Assembly (NCBI GenBank): GCA_018896215.1
Contig: JAHINB010000007.1
Span: 1-55,507 of the forward strand
DNA length: 55,507 nt
Source of the DNA: Patescibacteria group bacterium
GTDB taxonomy: Bacteria > Patescibacteriota > WWE3 > 0-14-0-20-40-13
Direction of reading: 5' to 3'
The position numbers were made by a program, and so were the translations under genes. Of the stretch, positions 14,641 to 24,060 are shown piece by piece; the stretch's first letter is position 1, and every line of letters begins with the position of its first letter. The notes beneath the pieces are model-generated. The model was given only the letters and a program-made list of their open reading frames with translations. It searched no databases and was not told the origin of the DNA.

Positions 14641-15066
14641 TCAATTCCAATATTTTCCGTTGATGTCTAGATTTTCGTAATGGCGAATTGTGGAGTTTTG
14701 GGGATTTGTAGAATCCAACAAAATTAAAATGGCATCTAGTCGGAGTGACTGGGGAAACTCGAGGTGAGCTTTGATAAAGATCTCACAAACCCGAGAAAGC
14801 GCCTTAAGTTTTCGCAGATTTATGGCTTCTTCTCCAGTTCCTTTCCAATTAGAGGAACGAGTTTTAACCTCAAAAAATACAGTTTTTCTGCCTTTAGTTG
14901 CAACAATATCAATCTCCCCAAAGTTTTTAGATCTAAAATTTGTGGCAACAACTTGATAACCTTTAGATTCAAGGTATTTACAAGCTAATTGTTCACCTAA
15001 TTTTCCAGTTTGAATATTGCTATCGGACAAAGCTGAAAAGTTAAACTTTAGAGGCACTCTTTCCAA
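14641..15066 (-). CDS. YraN/UPF0102 family endonuclease-like protein
   Basis: 141 aa. The UPF0102 pattern is clear: [20 protein letters not shown], then [22 protein letters not shown] and [13 protein letters not shown]. The GEIDIVA...EVKTR segment is the PD-(D/E)xK core, so a nuclease of the Holliday-junction-resolvase fold is expected; the cellular role is unknown. The first 26 nt overlap the 3' end of rplS, the classic rplS/rnhB-yraN neighbourhood. No later in-frame ATG would keep the start of the domain. Confidence 0.9.
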   Translation of the reverse strand: MERVPLKFNFSALSDSNIQTGKLGEQLACKYLESKGYQVVATNFRSKNFGEIDIVATKGRKTVFFEVKTRSSNWKGTGEEAINLRKLKALSRVCEIFIKAHLEFPQSLRLDAILILLDSTNPQNSTIRHYENLDINGKYWN

Positions 15067-15373
15067 TTCGTTTTCGCATATAGGTTATCTTAGCGCGCCT
15101 AACCTTGGTTCTACTTTTAACTACAATTTTGGCAATTTTGGGAGAATTTTCCAAAAAAATTCTTTCTACCCCAATCGCGCCATCGGCAATTCTTCGCACC
15201 GTAAATGTTTTGCTTTCTCCCTTGCCTTTTTTGGAAATTACAATTCCCAAGTAGGGTTGGATTCTTGTTTTATCGCCTTCTAAAACGGTATAATGAACCA
15301 CCACCGTATCACCCACATTAAAGTTGGGTTTGGATTCGGGCTTAGATTTTGATTCTGTTTTTTCCTCTTGCAT
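15041..15373 (-). CDS. rplS: 50S ribosomal protein L19
   Basis: 110 aa, with a charged N-terminal extension ([14 protein letters not shown]) before the L19 core: [56 protein letters not shown] and the basic C-terminus [16 protein letters not shown]19 sits at the 30S/50S interface. The core is of normal length. It lies between the Clp ATPase gene (8 nt) and yraN (overlap); all three are read on the minus strand. Confidence 0.96.
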   Translation of the reverse strand: MQEEKTESKSKPESKPNFNVGDTVVVHYTVLEGDKTRIQPYLGIVISKKGKGESKTFTVRRIADGAIGVERIFLENSPKIAKIVVKSRTKVRRAKITYMRKRIGKSASKV

Positions 15374-15381
15374 ATTGCCAT

Positions 15382-17460
15382 TTAAACTGTAACCTTCTCG
15401 CAGACTGCAATTTTAACTTGTTTTTCTAAAATATCAAGACTTATGCTATCCCCAGATTTAATCTGCCCTCCAATTATCATGTCCGAGACTAGATTTTCGA
15501 TATATTTTTGAATTGTCCTTTTTAACATTCTAGCCCCGTATTCCTCGCTAAAACCAATTTTTGCTAAATACAAAACAGCTTTTTTATCATAAGTTAAAGT
15601 GACTTGCTGTAAACCCAACATCGCATTTACCTTTTCTAATTCTTTTACCACAATCTCGTTAGTTTCTTTTTCTGATAATGGTTTAAAGATGATAATTTCA
15701 TCTAATCTATTTACGAATTCGGGCGCAAAATTATTTTTAACTTCCGCCATAATTTTGGACTCCATAAGCGCATAAGACGAAGACGCTTTACTACCGTCCG
15801 CAAAACCAATCGAGGGTATTTTAGCAACTTGAGACCCTAAATTGGATGTTAGAATAAGAATCGTATTTTTAAAATCTACCGCCCTCCCATGACTATCTGT
15901 AAGCCTGCCATCCTCCATGATCTGCAATAAGATATTAAAAACTTCGGGATGGGCTTTCTCTATCTCGTCAAAAAGAACCACCGAAAAGGGTTTTCTACGG
16001 ACAATTTCGGTTAATTGGCCGGCTTCATCGTACCCAACATATCCTGGAGGGGAACCTATCATTTTAGAAATAGCATGCTTTTCCATGTACTCACTCATAT
16101 CAATCCTAACCAACATTTCGTCACTACCATATAAAACCTGCGTTAAAGCTTTAGCTAATTCTGTTTTTCCCACGCCGGTTGGTCCCAAAAAGATAAACGA
16201 CCCAATTGGTCTGGCGGGATTTTTAACTCCAGCTCTTGCTCTTCTTACCGCTTCGGATACAGCCTTCACCGCCAAATCTTGACCTACAACTCTTTTATGA
16301 ATTAAAGATTCTAAATTTGCAAGTTTAAGGCGCTCCTCCTGGGACAAATCCTCTAAAGGAATGTTGGTTGCCTTAGAGATAATTTTTGCCACATCGTTTC
16401 TTGTTATTGGGGGAATGTCTTCCAGCTTTGTTTTGGTCCATATCTCCATAAGCTCTTTTTTAATTACAGATAGCTCCTCTAACCGTTTCTCGCAACGCAG
16501 TTTTTCTTCGCCACCAGCTAATTTTTCGGCTTCTTTTACAACTTGGATTTCTTTTTCGACCTCTTTTAAGTTTTCTGGCTCTTTAACCTCGGAAATTCTA
16601 ACCATAGCGCAAGCTTCGTCAATTAAATCAATGGCTTTATCGGGAAGAAACCTGTCAGAAATATAACGATCCGACATGGTAACAGCTGCCTCTATAGCCT
16701 CGGGGGTAATTTCTACCTGATGAAATTTCTCATATTTAATTTTTAGACCTTTGATAATTTCTCGGGTTTCATCAACAGTTGGTTCCGAAACATATATGGT
16801 CTGGAAACGCCTCTCCAAAGCCTTATCCCTTTCGATCCTTTTGCGATATTCATCTATTGTGGTTGCTCCAATAAGCTGCATTTCCCCACGAGAGAGCGCT
16901 GGTTTTAAAATATTAGCCGCATCAACCGAGCCTTCCGCCGCCCCCGCGCCAACTATAGTATGCATCTCATCAATAAATAAAATTACTTGACCTTGGGTAG
17001 AAATTACCTCCTCTAAAACCTTTTTAAGCCTTTCTTCGAATTGACCTCTGTGCGCGGTCCCCGCAACAAGAGATGCCATATCTATAGAAACAATCCTTTT
17101 TCCTTTTAGCTGTTCTGGGACACTTCCTTCTACAACCTTTTGCGCCAAACCTTCTACAATTGCTGTCTTTCCAACCCCGGGGTCTCCAATTAGAACTGGG
17201 TTATTTTTTGTACGACGAGAAAGAATGTGGACAATTCTTAAAATTTCGTTGGCTCTTCCAATAACTGGATCTAATTTTCCCACTCGCGCCATTTCGGTCA
17301 AATCTTTTCCGAACTTCTCCACAAACGAAACTGTTTGGGCGGTTTTCTGGATTTCCTCAAAACAGACGCGACACACTGGAGCATAGACAATTCTCCCACC
17401 AATATTTTGGCTTGTCTGCACTTCTGCGGGTCTTTTTTGACATCTTTGGCAAATTACCAT
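15382..17460 (-). CDS. ClpC/ClpB-type AAA+ ATPase with N-terminal zinc-ribbon
   Basis: 692 aa. The N-terminus [20 protein letters not shown] with a second Cys pair (CRVCFEE) forms a four-Cys zinc ribbon instead of the usual Clp N-domain repeats. AAA1 has [16 protein letters not shown] and Walker [14 protein letters not shown]; the middle region is short; AAA2 has [15 protein letters not shown] and [15 protein letters not shown], and the C-terminal D2-small domain follows. The short middle segment favours a protease-partner unfoldase over a ClpB disaggregase, and clpP is in the window at 28.9 kb. A four-Cys N-terminus is also seen in some ClpE proteins. Confidence 0.9.
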   Translation of the reverse strand: MVICQRCQKRPAEVQTSQNIGGRIVYAPVCRVCFEEIQKTAQTVSFVEKFGKDLTEMARVGKLDPVIGRANEILRIVHILSRRTKNNPVLIGDPGVGKTAIVEGLAQKVVEGSVPEQLKGKRIVSIDMASLVAGTAHRGQFEERLKKVLEEVISTQGQVILFIDEMHTIVGAGAAEGSVDAANILKPALSRGEMQLIGATTIDEYRKRIERDKALERRFQTIYVSEPTVDETREIIKGLKIKYEKFHQVEITPEAIEAAVTMSDRYISDRFLPDKAIDLIDEACAMVRISEVKEPENLKEVEKEIQVVKEAEKLAGGEEKLRCEKRLEELSVIKKELMEIWTKTKLEDIPPITRNDVAKIISKATNIPLEDLSQEERLKLANLESLIHKRVVGQDLAVKAVSEAVRRARAGVKNPARPIGSFIFLGPTGVGKTELAKALTQVLYGSDEMLVRIDMSEYMEKHAISKMIGSPPGYVGYDEAGQLTEIVRRKPFSVVLFDEIEKAHPEVFNILLQIMEDGRLTDSHGRAVDFKNTILILTSNLGSQVAKIPSIGFADGSKASSSYALMESKIMAEVKNNFAPEFVNRLDEIIIFKPLSEKETNEIVVKELEKVNAMLGLQQVTLTYDKKAVLYLAKIGFSEEYGARMLKRTIQKYIENLVSDMIIGGQIKSGDSISLDILEKQVKIAVCEKVTV

Positions 17461-17502
17461 AGTTTAGATATTCTAGCACTCTAACACCCCAAGTGCAAAT
17501 CA

Positions 17503-19311
17503 TTAGTGTTCCCAAACATCGGAGACCTCGCCACCAACTTCTACTGGAACTGCTTTTAGGTAAGTTGCTCCAGCGCGAAGCATTTCCTCCTTCTGCATCC
17601 TTAAAGCATCTTGAGCCACCGATTCTTCTGCTTCAACAACAATTTCGTCATGCACGGTAGAGATAATTCGCGCGTCTATTTTTTCTTTCTTAAATCGCAT
17701 ATGAATAAAAACTAGAGCCAGTTTAACCATATCGGCACCACTTCCTTGGATTGGAGTATTTTTTCCTTTTCGTTCTATATCTCCAATAAGTTTTTGGTAG
17801 TTGGGATCGCCTTGATCGGGCAATGTAAAATAGCGTTTTCTGCCCCCAAGGGTTGTGGAGTACTTTCGGGTAACAGCGTTTTTTCCCGCTTTGTCTAACC
17901 ATAGCTTAACCTTAGAAAACTTTTTAAAGTACAGCGCGAGTAGTTTTTTAGCCTCCTCTTGCGACAGTCCAATCTGTCCCGCCAAAGAATTCGCGCCCCT
18001 GCCATACATTAGACCAAAATTGATAGACTTAGCAGCGTATCTTTCGACATCTTTTTTAACTTTCTCTTCGGGTATCCCATACATCATAGATGCCGTAACT
18101 GTGTGAAGATCTTTTCCTTCTTTATAGGTATTAATTAAAATGGGATCGCCAGAATATTCTGCAAGAATTCTTAACTCCTGTTGCGAATAATCAACGGTTA
18201 CAAGCTTTTTTCCTTTTGGAGCTATAAAACAACTTCTAAATTGCGAGCCTCGGGGAATTTGCTGTAAATTGGGACTGGTACAAGAAAATCTTCCTGTATC
18301 GGCGCCTATTTGCCTAAAATCAGGATGAAGCCTGCCCGTAACCGTATTTATCTTAGCCAACAAGTTTTCTCCAAAGGCCGAGATAAGTTTTTCGGACGCC
18401 CGATACTCTAAAATTAATTTAGCTACAGGGTGATTATTTTGCTGTAAAACTCTAACACCGGTAGAAGGCAAACTTAAGCCCAATCTATCGTTAAACAACT
18501 CCAGCAACTGCTGTTGAGAGTTGATATTTATTACATCGGATAAATTACCAAACAAGTCTAACTGCGAGGAGTTGTATAAAGGTCTAATTTCGGATTGAAT
18601 TTTTGTTGCGGTATCCTGCCTCTTTTCTTTAAGCTCTGCAATAACCTGCCTCCATTTGTCAACATCAATATATGATCCCGAAAGTTCCATTTGAGCAACA
18701 ACTGGTAAAACAGAAAACTCCAATTTGGCGATTTTCACTAAATTCTCTTTTTGTAATATGGCTAATTGTTTTTTAAAAATCGGAAAAAGGGTTAAAACAT
18801 CTAAAGCGGCGTAATTTAGGTGCCGTTTTTGAAAATTACCACTTAGCCCAACCTTATCCCATTGATAAGACTGGTAATTTTTATCCAGCTCAATTTCCAA
18901 ATATTTTTTTGCCATGGCGCCAAGAGATGCCGATTTCTTGTAACCGTTTATAACAATCTGTTCCGCCAACATGGTATCGTAAATGTTTACAATATCCATA
19001 TTTAAGGCAACTTTTATAATACCGTAATCAAACTTGCCGTTTTGAAGAATTTTAAGAATTTTGGGATTCTCTATGACTTCTTTTAAGGGAGTGAAATCCT
19101 TAATCTTCTGGGTATCAAAAATGTAAGCGATAGTTGGGGTTCCAATTTGCAATAAAAGGAGCTTATTGTAGTAATAATCCAAAGAGGTTCCCTCGGTATC
19201 CACCGAAACCATTTTCTCTTCTTTTAGTATCTCGGATACTTCTTTTAAACGGACATTGGTGGTTACATATTCGTATTGTGGGTTGTCAAAGTCAAATTCG
19301 AGTTTATCCAT
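17503..19311 (-). CDS. polA: DNA polymerase I (3'-5' exonuclease and polymerase domains only)
   Basis: 602 aa against about 900 for full-length Pol I: the 5'-3' exonuclease domain is absent. The 3'-5' exonuclease comes first (SVDTEGTSLDYYYNKLLLLQ, later NYAALDVLTLFPIF). Polymerase motif A is VTVDYSQQELRILAEYSGDP, motif B KSINFGLMYGRG and motif C STVHDEIVVEAEE, all intact. It should do gap filling and repair; primer removal must come from another enzyme. The ATG lies inside the last codons of gatB (8-nt overlap), so it is the last gene of the polX-gatCAB-polA string. Confidence 0.94.
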   Translation of the reverse strand: MDKLEFDFDNPQYEYVTTNVRLKEVSEILKEEKMVSVDTEGTSLDYYYNKLLLLQIGTPTIAYIFDTQKIKDFTPLKEVIENPKILKILQNGKFDYGIIKVALNMDIVNIYDTMLAEQIVINGYKKSASLGAMAKKYLEIELDKNYQSYQWDKVGLSGNFQKRHLNYAALDVLTLFPIFKKQLAILQKENLVKIAKLEFSVLPVVAQMELSGSYIDVDKWRQVIAELKEKRQDTATKIQSEIRPLYNSSQLDLFGNLSDVININSQQQLLELFNDRLGLSLPSTGVRVLQQNNHPVAKLILEYRASEKLISAFGENLLAKINTVTGRLHPDFRQIGADTGRFSCTSPNLQQIPRGSQFRSCFIAPKGKKLVTVDYSQQELRILAEYSGDPILINTYKEGKDLHTVTASMMYGIPEEKVKKDVERYAAKSINFGLMYGRGANSLAGQIGLSQEEAKKLLALYFKKFSKVKLWLDKAGKNAVTRKYSTTLGGRKRYFTLPDQGDPNYQKLIGDIERKGKNTPIQGSGADMVKLALVFIHMRFKKEKIDARIISTVHDEIVVEAEESVAQDALRMQKEEMLRAGATYLKAVPVEVGGEVSDVWEH

Positions 19312-20200
19312 GGCGCAACTTATTTCGCAAGAAACAAACTTGTTTATTAAGATATTCCTTACTAAACTCCATAAGAGGAATGTCCGGCTCGGGAAAATAT
19401 CTGTAATCTTTTTCTACCTCTTTTTGGCGCATGCTAAATGTTTCTCTGGTTTTTTCGTTATACCCACGAGTTTCATTGCTAATAGTACCTCCGGCATCTA
19501 AAATTTCTGTTTGACGGGCAATTTCGTAGGAAACCGCATTCTTGGCAAATTTGAACGAGTTAATGTTTTTTATCTCTACTCGATAATCGGGTAGGGGATC
19601 GGATTCGTTTTTCTTAAGCGAGATACTTGCCTCTAATCTCATTTGCCCTTTTTCCATGTCACAATCGCTAATATTAAATTTTCGGGCTAGGTCACGAACC
19701 AATTTTCCAAAGTCAGAGACTTCTTCGGGTGACTTAATGTTGGGTTCGGTTACAATCTCTATTAACGGCATTCCAGATTTATTAAAATTTAATAGTGTTT
19801 CATTATTTTGATGAAAAGATTTTCCTGTGTCTTCTTCCATATGAACCCGCCTAACTTTGACTTTTGTACCAGTTGAGAGCGCTAAATACCCATTCGAGCA
19901 AAGGGGTTCATCGTATTGGGTAATCTGATACCCTTTAGGCAAGTCGGGATAAAAATAATGCTTGCGATCGAATTTAGAAGAACTAGCAATTGTGCAATTT
20001 AACACTAACCCCATAAGTTGGCATTGTTTAATCGCTTCTTCGTTAGGTACCGGTAGTGCTCCGGGAAGACCCAAACACACGGGACAAACAATGCTATTTG
20101 GCTCGGCTTTCCAAATGTTTGCTGAACACCCACAGAACATCTTTGATGCCGTCTTAGGCTGGATGTGAATTTCTAGACCAATGACCGGTATATAACTCAT
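19304..20200 (-). CDS. gatB: Asp/Glu-tRNA amidotransferase subunit B, C-terminally truncated
   Basis: 298 aa against about 475 in typical GatB. The kinase-like catalytic cradle is complete: YIPVIGLEIHIQPKTASKMF, zinc-binding CGCS and CPVCLGLPGALP, then RRVHMEEDTGKSFH and KDYRYFPEPDIPL. The protein then ends within 21 residues, losing the helical and YqeY-like tail domains that hold tRNA. The last codons lie in a 28-nt repeat also found at 21928 and 29495, and polA starts inside the end. It overlaps gatA by ATGA. Activity on tRNA is uncertain. Confidence 0.9.
   Translation of the reverse strand: MSYIPVIGLEIHIQPKTASKMFCGCSANIWKAEPNSIVCPVCLGLPGALPVPNEEAIKQCQLMGLVLNCTIASSSKFDRKHYFYPDLPKGYQITQYDEPLCSNGYLALSTGTKVKVRRVHMEEDTGKSFHQNNETLLNFNKSGMPLIEIVTEPNIKSPEEVSDFGKLVRDLARKFNISDCDMEKGQMRLEASISLKKNESDPLPDYRVEIKNINSFKFAKNAVSYEIARQTEILDAGGTISNETRGYNEKTRETFSMRQKEVEKDYRYFPEPDIPLMEFSKEYLNKQVCFLRNKLRHG
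19320..19347. repeat. 28-nt AAACAA/TTGTTT element, copy in the end of gatB
   Basis: TTATTTCG, two variable bases, AGAAACAAACTTGTTTAT. The centre AAACAA-AC-TTGTTT is palindromic. The other copies are at 21928-21955 (reverse) and 29495-29522. Here it supplies most of the aberrant C-terminal residues of GatB. Confidence 0.75.
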
Positions 20201-21609
20201 AGGTTTGGTTTAAATCTGCTAAAATCGACTTCTTTTTCATAAAGATTTGCCACTTCCAAAATTAATTTTTCGCTGAATTTTGGACCCACAAGTTGCATCC
20301 CAACAGGCAATCCATTTACAAAACCCGCGGGAACAGAAATCCCGGGGAGTCCCACAAGGGAACTTGACTCAACTAAGGCATCAGCAATTTCTCCAAACAT
20401 AGATTGATCAACGGTAGACCCGATTTTTAGCGGAAGTGTTGGAGAAACAGGCGACACAACTAAATCCACACTCTTAAAAACTCGATCAAAATCTCTGCAA
20501 ATTAGCGTCCTTACTTTTTGAGCTTTTTGATAATACTTATCATAATAACCAGCGGATAAAACATAAGTGCCCAACAAGATTCTTCTTTGGGCTTCGTGTC
20601 CAAAACTAGAGCGGGGATTACCGTATCTTATACCATCGAAGCGAGATAGGTTGGATGAAACTTCGGCTCTTTGAATAATTGTATAAACCGCAATGGCATA
20701 TTTTGGATCCATTAAGTTAACCTCAATAATTTTCGCACCCAATTTAGCAAGAGCGTTAATTGAATCCGTCACCTTTTCTTTAATCCCTTCTTCCATAGGA
20801 TAACTAAAGTAGTTTTTAGGAATCCCAATTTTTATATTGTTAAGATTAGAAAAAGAAAAATTGGAATAGTCGTTTCTAATTTCGTTACTCGATGTACCGT
20901 CGTGGTAATCTTTTCCCGCTATGATTTTTAATATTGTGGCACAATCCTTAACCGTTTTTCCCAGAGGACCTGGGCTATCTGTAGACGAACACATTGCTAT
21001 AACACCATGGCGACTCACTCTACCGTATGTCGGTTTAAGACCAACAACCGAACACCAAGAAGCTGGTTGTCTGATGGAACCTGCTGTTTCTGTTCCAATC
21101 GCAAAAATGGTCTCATCCGCTGTAACGGCTGCCGCAGAACCACCCGAGGATCCTCCAGGAAGCCTCGTAAGATCCCAGGGGTTTTTTGTAACAAAAAAAT
21201 CGGAGTTTTCGGTGCTAGAACCATGAGCAAAAGCATCGGAATTAGTTTTTCCAATTAAAATCGCTCCTTCATTTTTTAACTTCGCGGTGACGGTGGATTC
21301 GTAAAGCGCAATGTAATTTTCTAAAACTTTTGAGGAGGCTGTAGTCAAATACCCTTTAGTATTAAAAAGATCTTTGGCAGAGTAGGGAATACCCAAAAGC
21401 TTTTTCTTACTTCCTTTTTTTCGCTCTGCATCTGCCTGTTTTGCCAGCAACAAAGCGTCTTCTTTAAAAATTGAAATGTAGGCCTTTACCTTATCTTCTA
21501 CTTTTTCTATTCTTTCCAAAACGCTTTTGACAAGCTCAACAGAAGAAAAATCCCCCGCATTAAGTCCTCGCAACGATTCTTCTATTGTTAGATTATAAAG
21601 ATTTTTCAT
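20197..21609 (-). CDS. gatA: Asp/Glu-tRNA amidotransferase subunit A
   Basis: 470 aa, normal length. Amidase signature with the Ser-cisSer-Lys triad: Lys in GIPYSAKDLF, the GGSSGGSAAAV loop and TETAGSIRQPASWCSVVGLK. The subunit releases ammonia from glutamine for the transamidation of Glu-tRNA(Gln) or Asp-tRNA(Asn). It ends in an ATGA overlap with gatB. A perfect 30-nt palindrome separates it from gatC upstream. Confidence 0.96.
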   Translation of the reverse strand: MKNLYNLTIEESLRGLNAGDFSSVELVKSVLERIEKVEDKVKAYISIFKEDALLLAKQADAERKKGSKKKLLGIPYSAKDLFNTKGYLTTASSKVLENYIALYESTVTAKLKNEGAILIGKTNSDAFAHGSSTENSDFFVTKNPWDLTRLPGGSSGGSAAAVTADETIFAIGTETAGSIRQPASWCSVVGLKPTYGRVSRHGVIAMCSSTDSPGPLGKTVKDCATILKIIAGKDYHDGTSSNEIRNDYSNFSFSNLNNIKIGIPKNYFSYPMEEGIKEKVTDSINALAKLGAKIIEVNLMDPKYAIAVYTIIQRAEVSSNLSRFDGIRYGNPRSSFGHEAQRRILLGTYVLSAGYYDKYYQKAQKVRTLICRDFDRVFKSVDLVVSPVSPTLPLKIGSTVDQSMFGEIADALVESSSLVGLPGISVPAGFVNGLPVGMQLVGPKFSEKLILEVANLYEKEVDFSRFKPNL

Positions 21610-21626
21610 AGCTAGATTAGTAGATT

Positions 21627-21656
21627 AGGGATTATCCCAAATTTGGGATAATCCCT
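21627..21656. repeat. Perfect 30-nt palindrome between gatC and gatA
   Basis: AGGGATTATCCCAAA is followed directly by its exact reverse complement. Each half contains GGGATTATCCC, itself nearly palindromic, which places it in the GGG-N5-CCC family (2127, 3517, 26728, 27975, 28881, 38585, 48349). Confidence 0.85.
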
Positions 21657-21665
21657 ATTTATTCT

Positions 21666-21929
21666 TTACTTAACAACGGTGATGCTAGTCTTAAAATATG
21701 TTCCAGACAAATTTAATTCGTTTTCTTTTGTAGGTAGATCTTTTCTAAAAACATTAGTCAGTCCCGTAACTTGAGTTGTTGGTCTAACATTGGCTGTATC
21801 AAGTTCGTCTAAAACTGTAATATAATCTAGAGTTTCGGACAACCATTTTTTAACTTCCTCTCTAAGTTCTGGTTTGAGAGTTAATTTTGAAAGCAAATAT
21901 AAATTATCTATTTCTTGATCTGTAATCAT
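21666..21929 (-). CDS. gatC: Asp/Glu-tRNA amidotransferase subunit C
   Basis: 87 aa, typical size. ITDQEIDNLYLLSKLTLKPE, then LSETLDYITVLDELDTANVR and PTTQVTGLTNVFRKDLPTKE give the GatC helical N-terminus and the extended strap that links GatA to GatB. The ATG at 21929 is taken as start; a TTG two codons earlier lies inside the 28-nt repeat. First gene of gatCAB, 26 nt downstream of polX. Confidence 0.92.
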   Translation of the reverse strand: MITDQEIDNLYLLSKLTLKPELREEVKKWLSETLDYITVLDELDTANVRPTTQVTGLTNVFRKDLPTKENELNLSGTYFKTSITVVK

Positions 21930-21955
21930 AAACAAGTTTGTTTCTAACGAAATAA
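21928..21955. repeat. 28-nt AAACAA/TTGTTT element, copy between polX and gatC
   Basis: Reverse orientation of the copies at 19320 and 29495. It fills the whole gap between the polX stop and the gatC start, so the gatC start codon abuts the palindrome. No clear Shine-Dalgarno is seen for gatC. Confidence 0.75.
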
Positions 21956-23704
21956 TTAATCTTGATTTCTAATCTTAAGAATTTTTACTAAACCTTTTAA
22001 TGACAAGGTATTTAATATTTCTTCTTTAGTACACCAGCCGCGTCTTGCCACATAAACTCCATACTTCATGTAGTCCAAATGAACAGTTGAATGGGCATCG
22101 GTATTAATGACAAACTTTACCCCCATATCCTTGGCAATTTTAACTAAATCGTCAGGTAAATCAAGACGAGAAGGAAAGGCATTAATCTCCAGGGGTTTGT
22201 TATATTGGATACAATAATTAAAAATCTTTCTCCAGTCAACATCATAAGGATCTCTTTCCAGTAAAACTCTACCTGTGGGATGGGCAATAAAATTTATGGA
22301 GGGGTTGATAATTGCATTAATCAGTCTTTGAGTAATTTGTTCTTTGCTTTGATCGAAACCAGTATGGATAGAGGCGATAGCGTAATCGTACTCTTGCAAG
22401 ATTTCGTCGCTTAGTGACAACTCTCCGTTGGATAATATATTGCATTCTGTACCCAATAACACTTTAAAATCGTCCTTAGAGTACTTAAGTTGTGCTATTT
22501 CGTGCTTTTGAGCTTTAATAATGCTAAGTATTTCTTGTTTAGTTTTGGTATTAAGACTTAAGGAGTGGTCTGTAATTCCAAGATACTCATATTCTAATTT
22601 AAAGCCTTTTTGCGCCATTTCGGCAATGGTATTTGCCCCATCAGAATAAGTTGAATGCATTTGCAAATCACCTCTCATATCTGGTTGATCTATAAGTTTT
22701 GGAAGGGGTTTTGCTTTAGCGTAATCAATTTCACCCCTGTCCTCTCTTAATTCGGGCGGAATAAAGTCTAATCCTAAGTATTTGTAGAACAACTCCTCAC
22801 TAGGAAAAGTCTTTAAAACATCAGTTTGATCTTTTATTCCATACTCCGAAATGGATAAACCTTTGGTTTGAGCGTAAGTCCTTAATGCAATATTATGCAA
22901 CTTGGATCCAGTTAAGTGAGCCAGCAATGCTCCGTAGCTTGCGGGGTCTCCTGTCATTAAATCTACTCTTTGACCAGTTTTTAAAATTACGCTAGCCTTT
23001 TTGTCTCCTTTATCCTCTACCTGTTCTACCTGTGGGTACAAAACAAATTTATTGATCACAGCAACAGGGTTTGTTGTTGCAACAGAAAAGTCTATGTCTC
23101 CAACGGTAGATGCCTTGCGTCGCAGGGATCCCAAAAAATCGCAGGAGACCGTATTAGGATCCTCCAAGATGAATTTTTGATAAGAAAGAGCAATATCCTC
23201 TGCTACATTTAAAAGAGTTCTATCTTTTTTAACTCGCGGGGTTTGAGCTGATTTTAAGATGTCGCTTTGAGATTTTTCCCCAAAACCAGTGAGATTTGCA
23301 ACAGCCTCCTGTTTACATGCTTTAATTAGATCTTCTCTGCTAGTTATTCCCAATTCCTTTGACAAACGATAGGCGGTTTTTGGTCCAATACCTGGGATAT
23401 CCAGCAAAACAAACATCCCTGGGGGCATCTGGCTTTTAACTGTATCAAAATGGACTATGTGACCTGTTCTAAAATACTCATCTAAATAACTTTTAGTGGT
23501 ATCTCCAAGACCTTGAATAGAATCTAAACCACTTTCTTCCCACAAACTTTTGACATCGGAAGATAAAGAACCAATAATAGAAGATGCGTTTTGATAAGCG
23601 CGGGTTCTAAAAAAGCTTTTACCTAGTATCTGATAAGCAGAGGCAATTTCTTTAAACATTTGCGAAATGTGGGCGTTAGAGAATTTTTTTGTTAAATCCT
23701 GCAT
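21956..23704 (-). CDS. polX: DNA polymerase X family with C-terminal PHP domain
   Basis: 582 aa, the bacterial PolX plan. An N-terminal 8-kDa-like HhH region (LDSIQGLGDTTKSYLDEYFR; LLDIPGIGPKTAYRLSKELG) is followed by the nucleotidyltransferase GSLRRKASTVGDIDFSVAT with the metal Asp pair, then the PHP phosphoesterase from about residue 340 (RGDLQMHSTYSDG, GITDHS, HTGFDQ, FVINTDAHS) with its His/Asp metal ligands. PHP gives 3'-5' exonuclease and AP-site activity in known members. Likely a base-excision gap-filling enzyme. First gene of the operon-like string with gatCAB and polA. Confidence 0.94.
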   Translation of the reverse strand: MQDLTKKFSNAHISQMFKEIASAYQILGKSFFRTRAYQNASSIIGSLSSDVKSLWEESGLDSIQGLGDTTKSYLDEYFRTGHIVHFDTVKSQMPPGMFVLLDIPGIGPKTAYRLSKELGITSREDLIKACKQEAVANLTGFGEKSQSDILKSAQTPRVKKDRTLLNVAEDIALSYQKFILEDPNTVSCDFLGSLRRKASTVGDIDFSVATTNPVAVINKFVLYPQVEQVEDKGDKKASVILKTGQRVDLMTGDPASYGALLAHLTGSKLHNIALRTYAQTKGLSISEYGIKDQTDVLKTFPSEELFYKYLGLDFIPPELREDRGEIDYAKAKPLPKLIDQPDMRGDLQMHSTYSDGANTIAEMAQKGFKLEYEYLGITDHSLSLNTKTKQEILSIIKAQKHEIAQLKYSKDDFKVLLGTECNILSNGELSLSDEILQEYDYAIASIHTGFDQSKEQITQRLINAIINPSINFIAHPTGRVLLERDPYDVDWRKIFNYCIQYNKPLEINAFPSRLDLPDDLVKIAKDMGVKFVINTDAHSTVHLDYMKYGVYVARRGWCTKEEILNTLSLKGLVKILKIRNQD

Positions 23705-23816
23705 AGTTATATGGTACTATCGGTTACGCCATTGCTCAATAGGGGAAAATGAATTATTATACTCAATAAGAACTTGACGAGAACGAACAAAGTGAGGTTC
23801 GAGTCTAGGTCGAATT

Positions 23817-23860
23817 AGTCCTCCGTAGCTCCGAGCTTACCGAGGAGCGAAGGATGGACT
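23817..23860. repeat. 44-nt imperfect palindrome
   Basis: AGTCCTCCGTAGCTCCGAGC pairs imperfectly with GAGGAGCGAAGGATGGACT and is followed by GGTTTTTTTA. Same CCGTAGCTC/GAGCGAAGG type as 14594-14624. It lies in the gene-free 23705-23983 stretch upstream of polX and tRNA-Asp, which otherwise holds only the two elements below. Confidence 0.6.
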
Positions 23861-23892
23861 GGTTTTTTTAACAGTGACATTTGTAATTGTAA

Positions 23893-23941
23893 CCTGCCCG
23901 TCCTACGCTCTCGTGCCTTTGGCACGGAGCTTCGGAGGGCA
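23893..23941. repeat. TCCTACGCT...AGCTTCGGAGG palindromic element (non-coding copy)
   Basis: It shares TCCTACGCT and AGCTTCGGAGG with the in-frame element of thrS (30710-30739). Here the halves are separated by an extra CGTGCC-TTT-GGCACG hairpin. It is flanked by CCTGCCCG on the left and GGGCA on the right. Confidence 0.7.
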
Positions 23942-23943
23942 TA

Positions 23944-23980
23944 AGAATCTCTTGACTCGCTTCGCGAGTTTAGAGATTCT
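23944..23980. repeat. Two-level hairpin just upstream of tRNA-Asp
   Basis: Outer arms AGAATCTCT/AGAGATTCT and inner ACTCGC/GCGAGT with a tight TTC loop. It ends 3 nt before the first base of tRNA-Asp, so it may act as a 5' processing feature or simply be an inserted palindrome. Confidence 0.65.
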
Positions 23981-23983
23981 AAT

Positions 23984-24060
23984 GGGGGTGTAGCTCAATT
24001 GGTTAGAGCGCTTCCCTGTCACGGAAGAGGTTGCGGGTTCAAGTCCCGTCGCTCCCGCCA
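23984..24060 (+). tRNA. tRNA-Asp (GTC)
   Basis: The acceptor GGGGGTG pairs with CGCTCCC (two G-U pairs). D-arm TAGCTCAATTGGTTAGAGC; anticodon arm CTTCC CTGTCAC GGAAG with anticodon GTC; T-arm GCGGGTTCAAGTCCCGT. Discriminator G 24057 and an encoded CCA. Confidence 0.95.
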
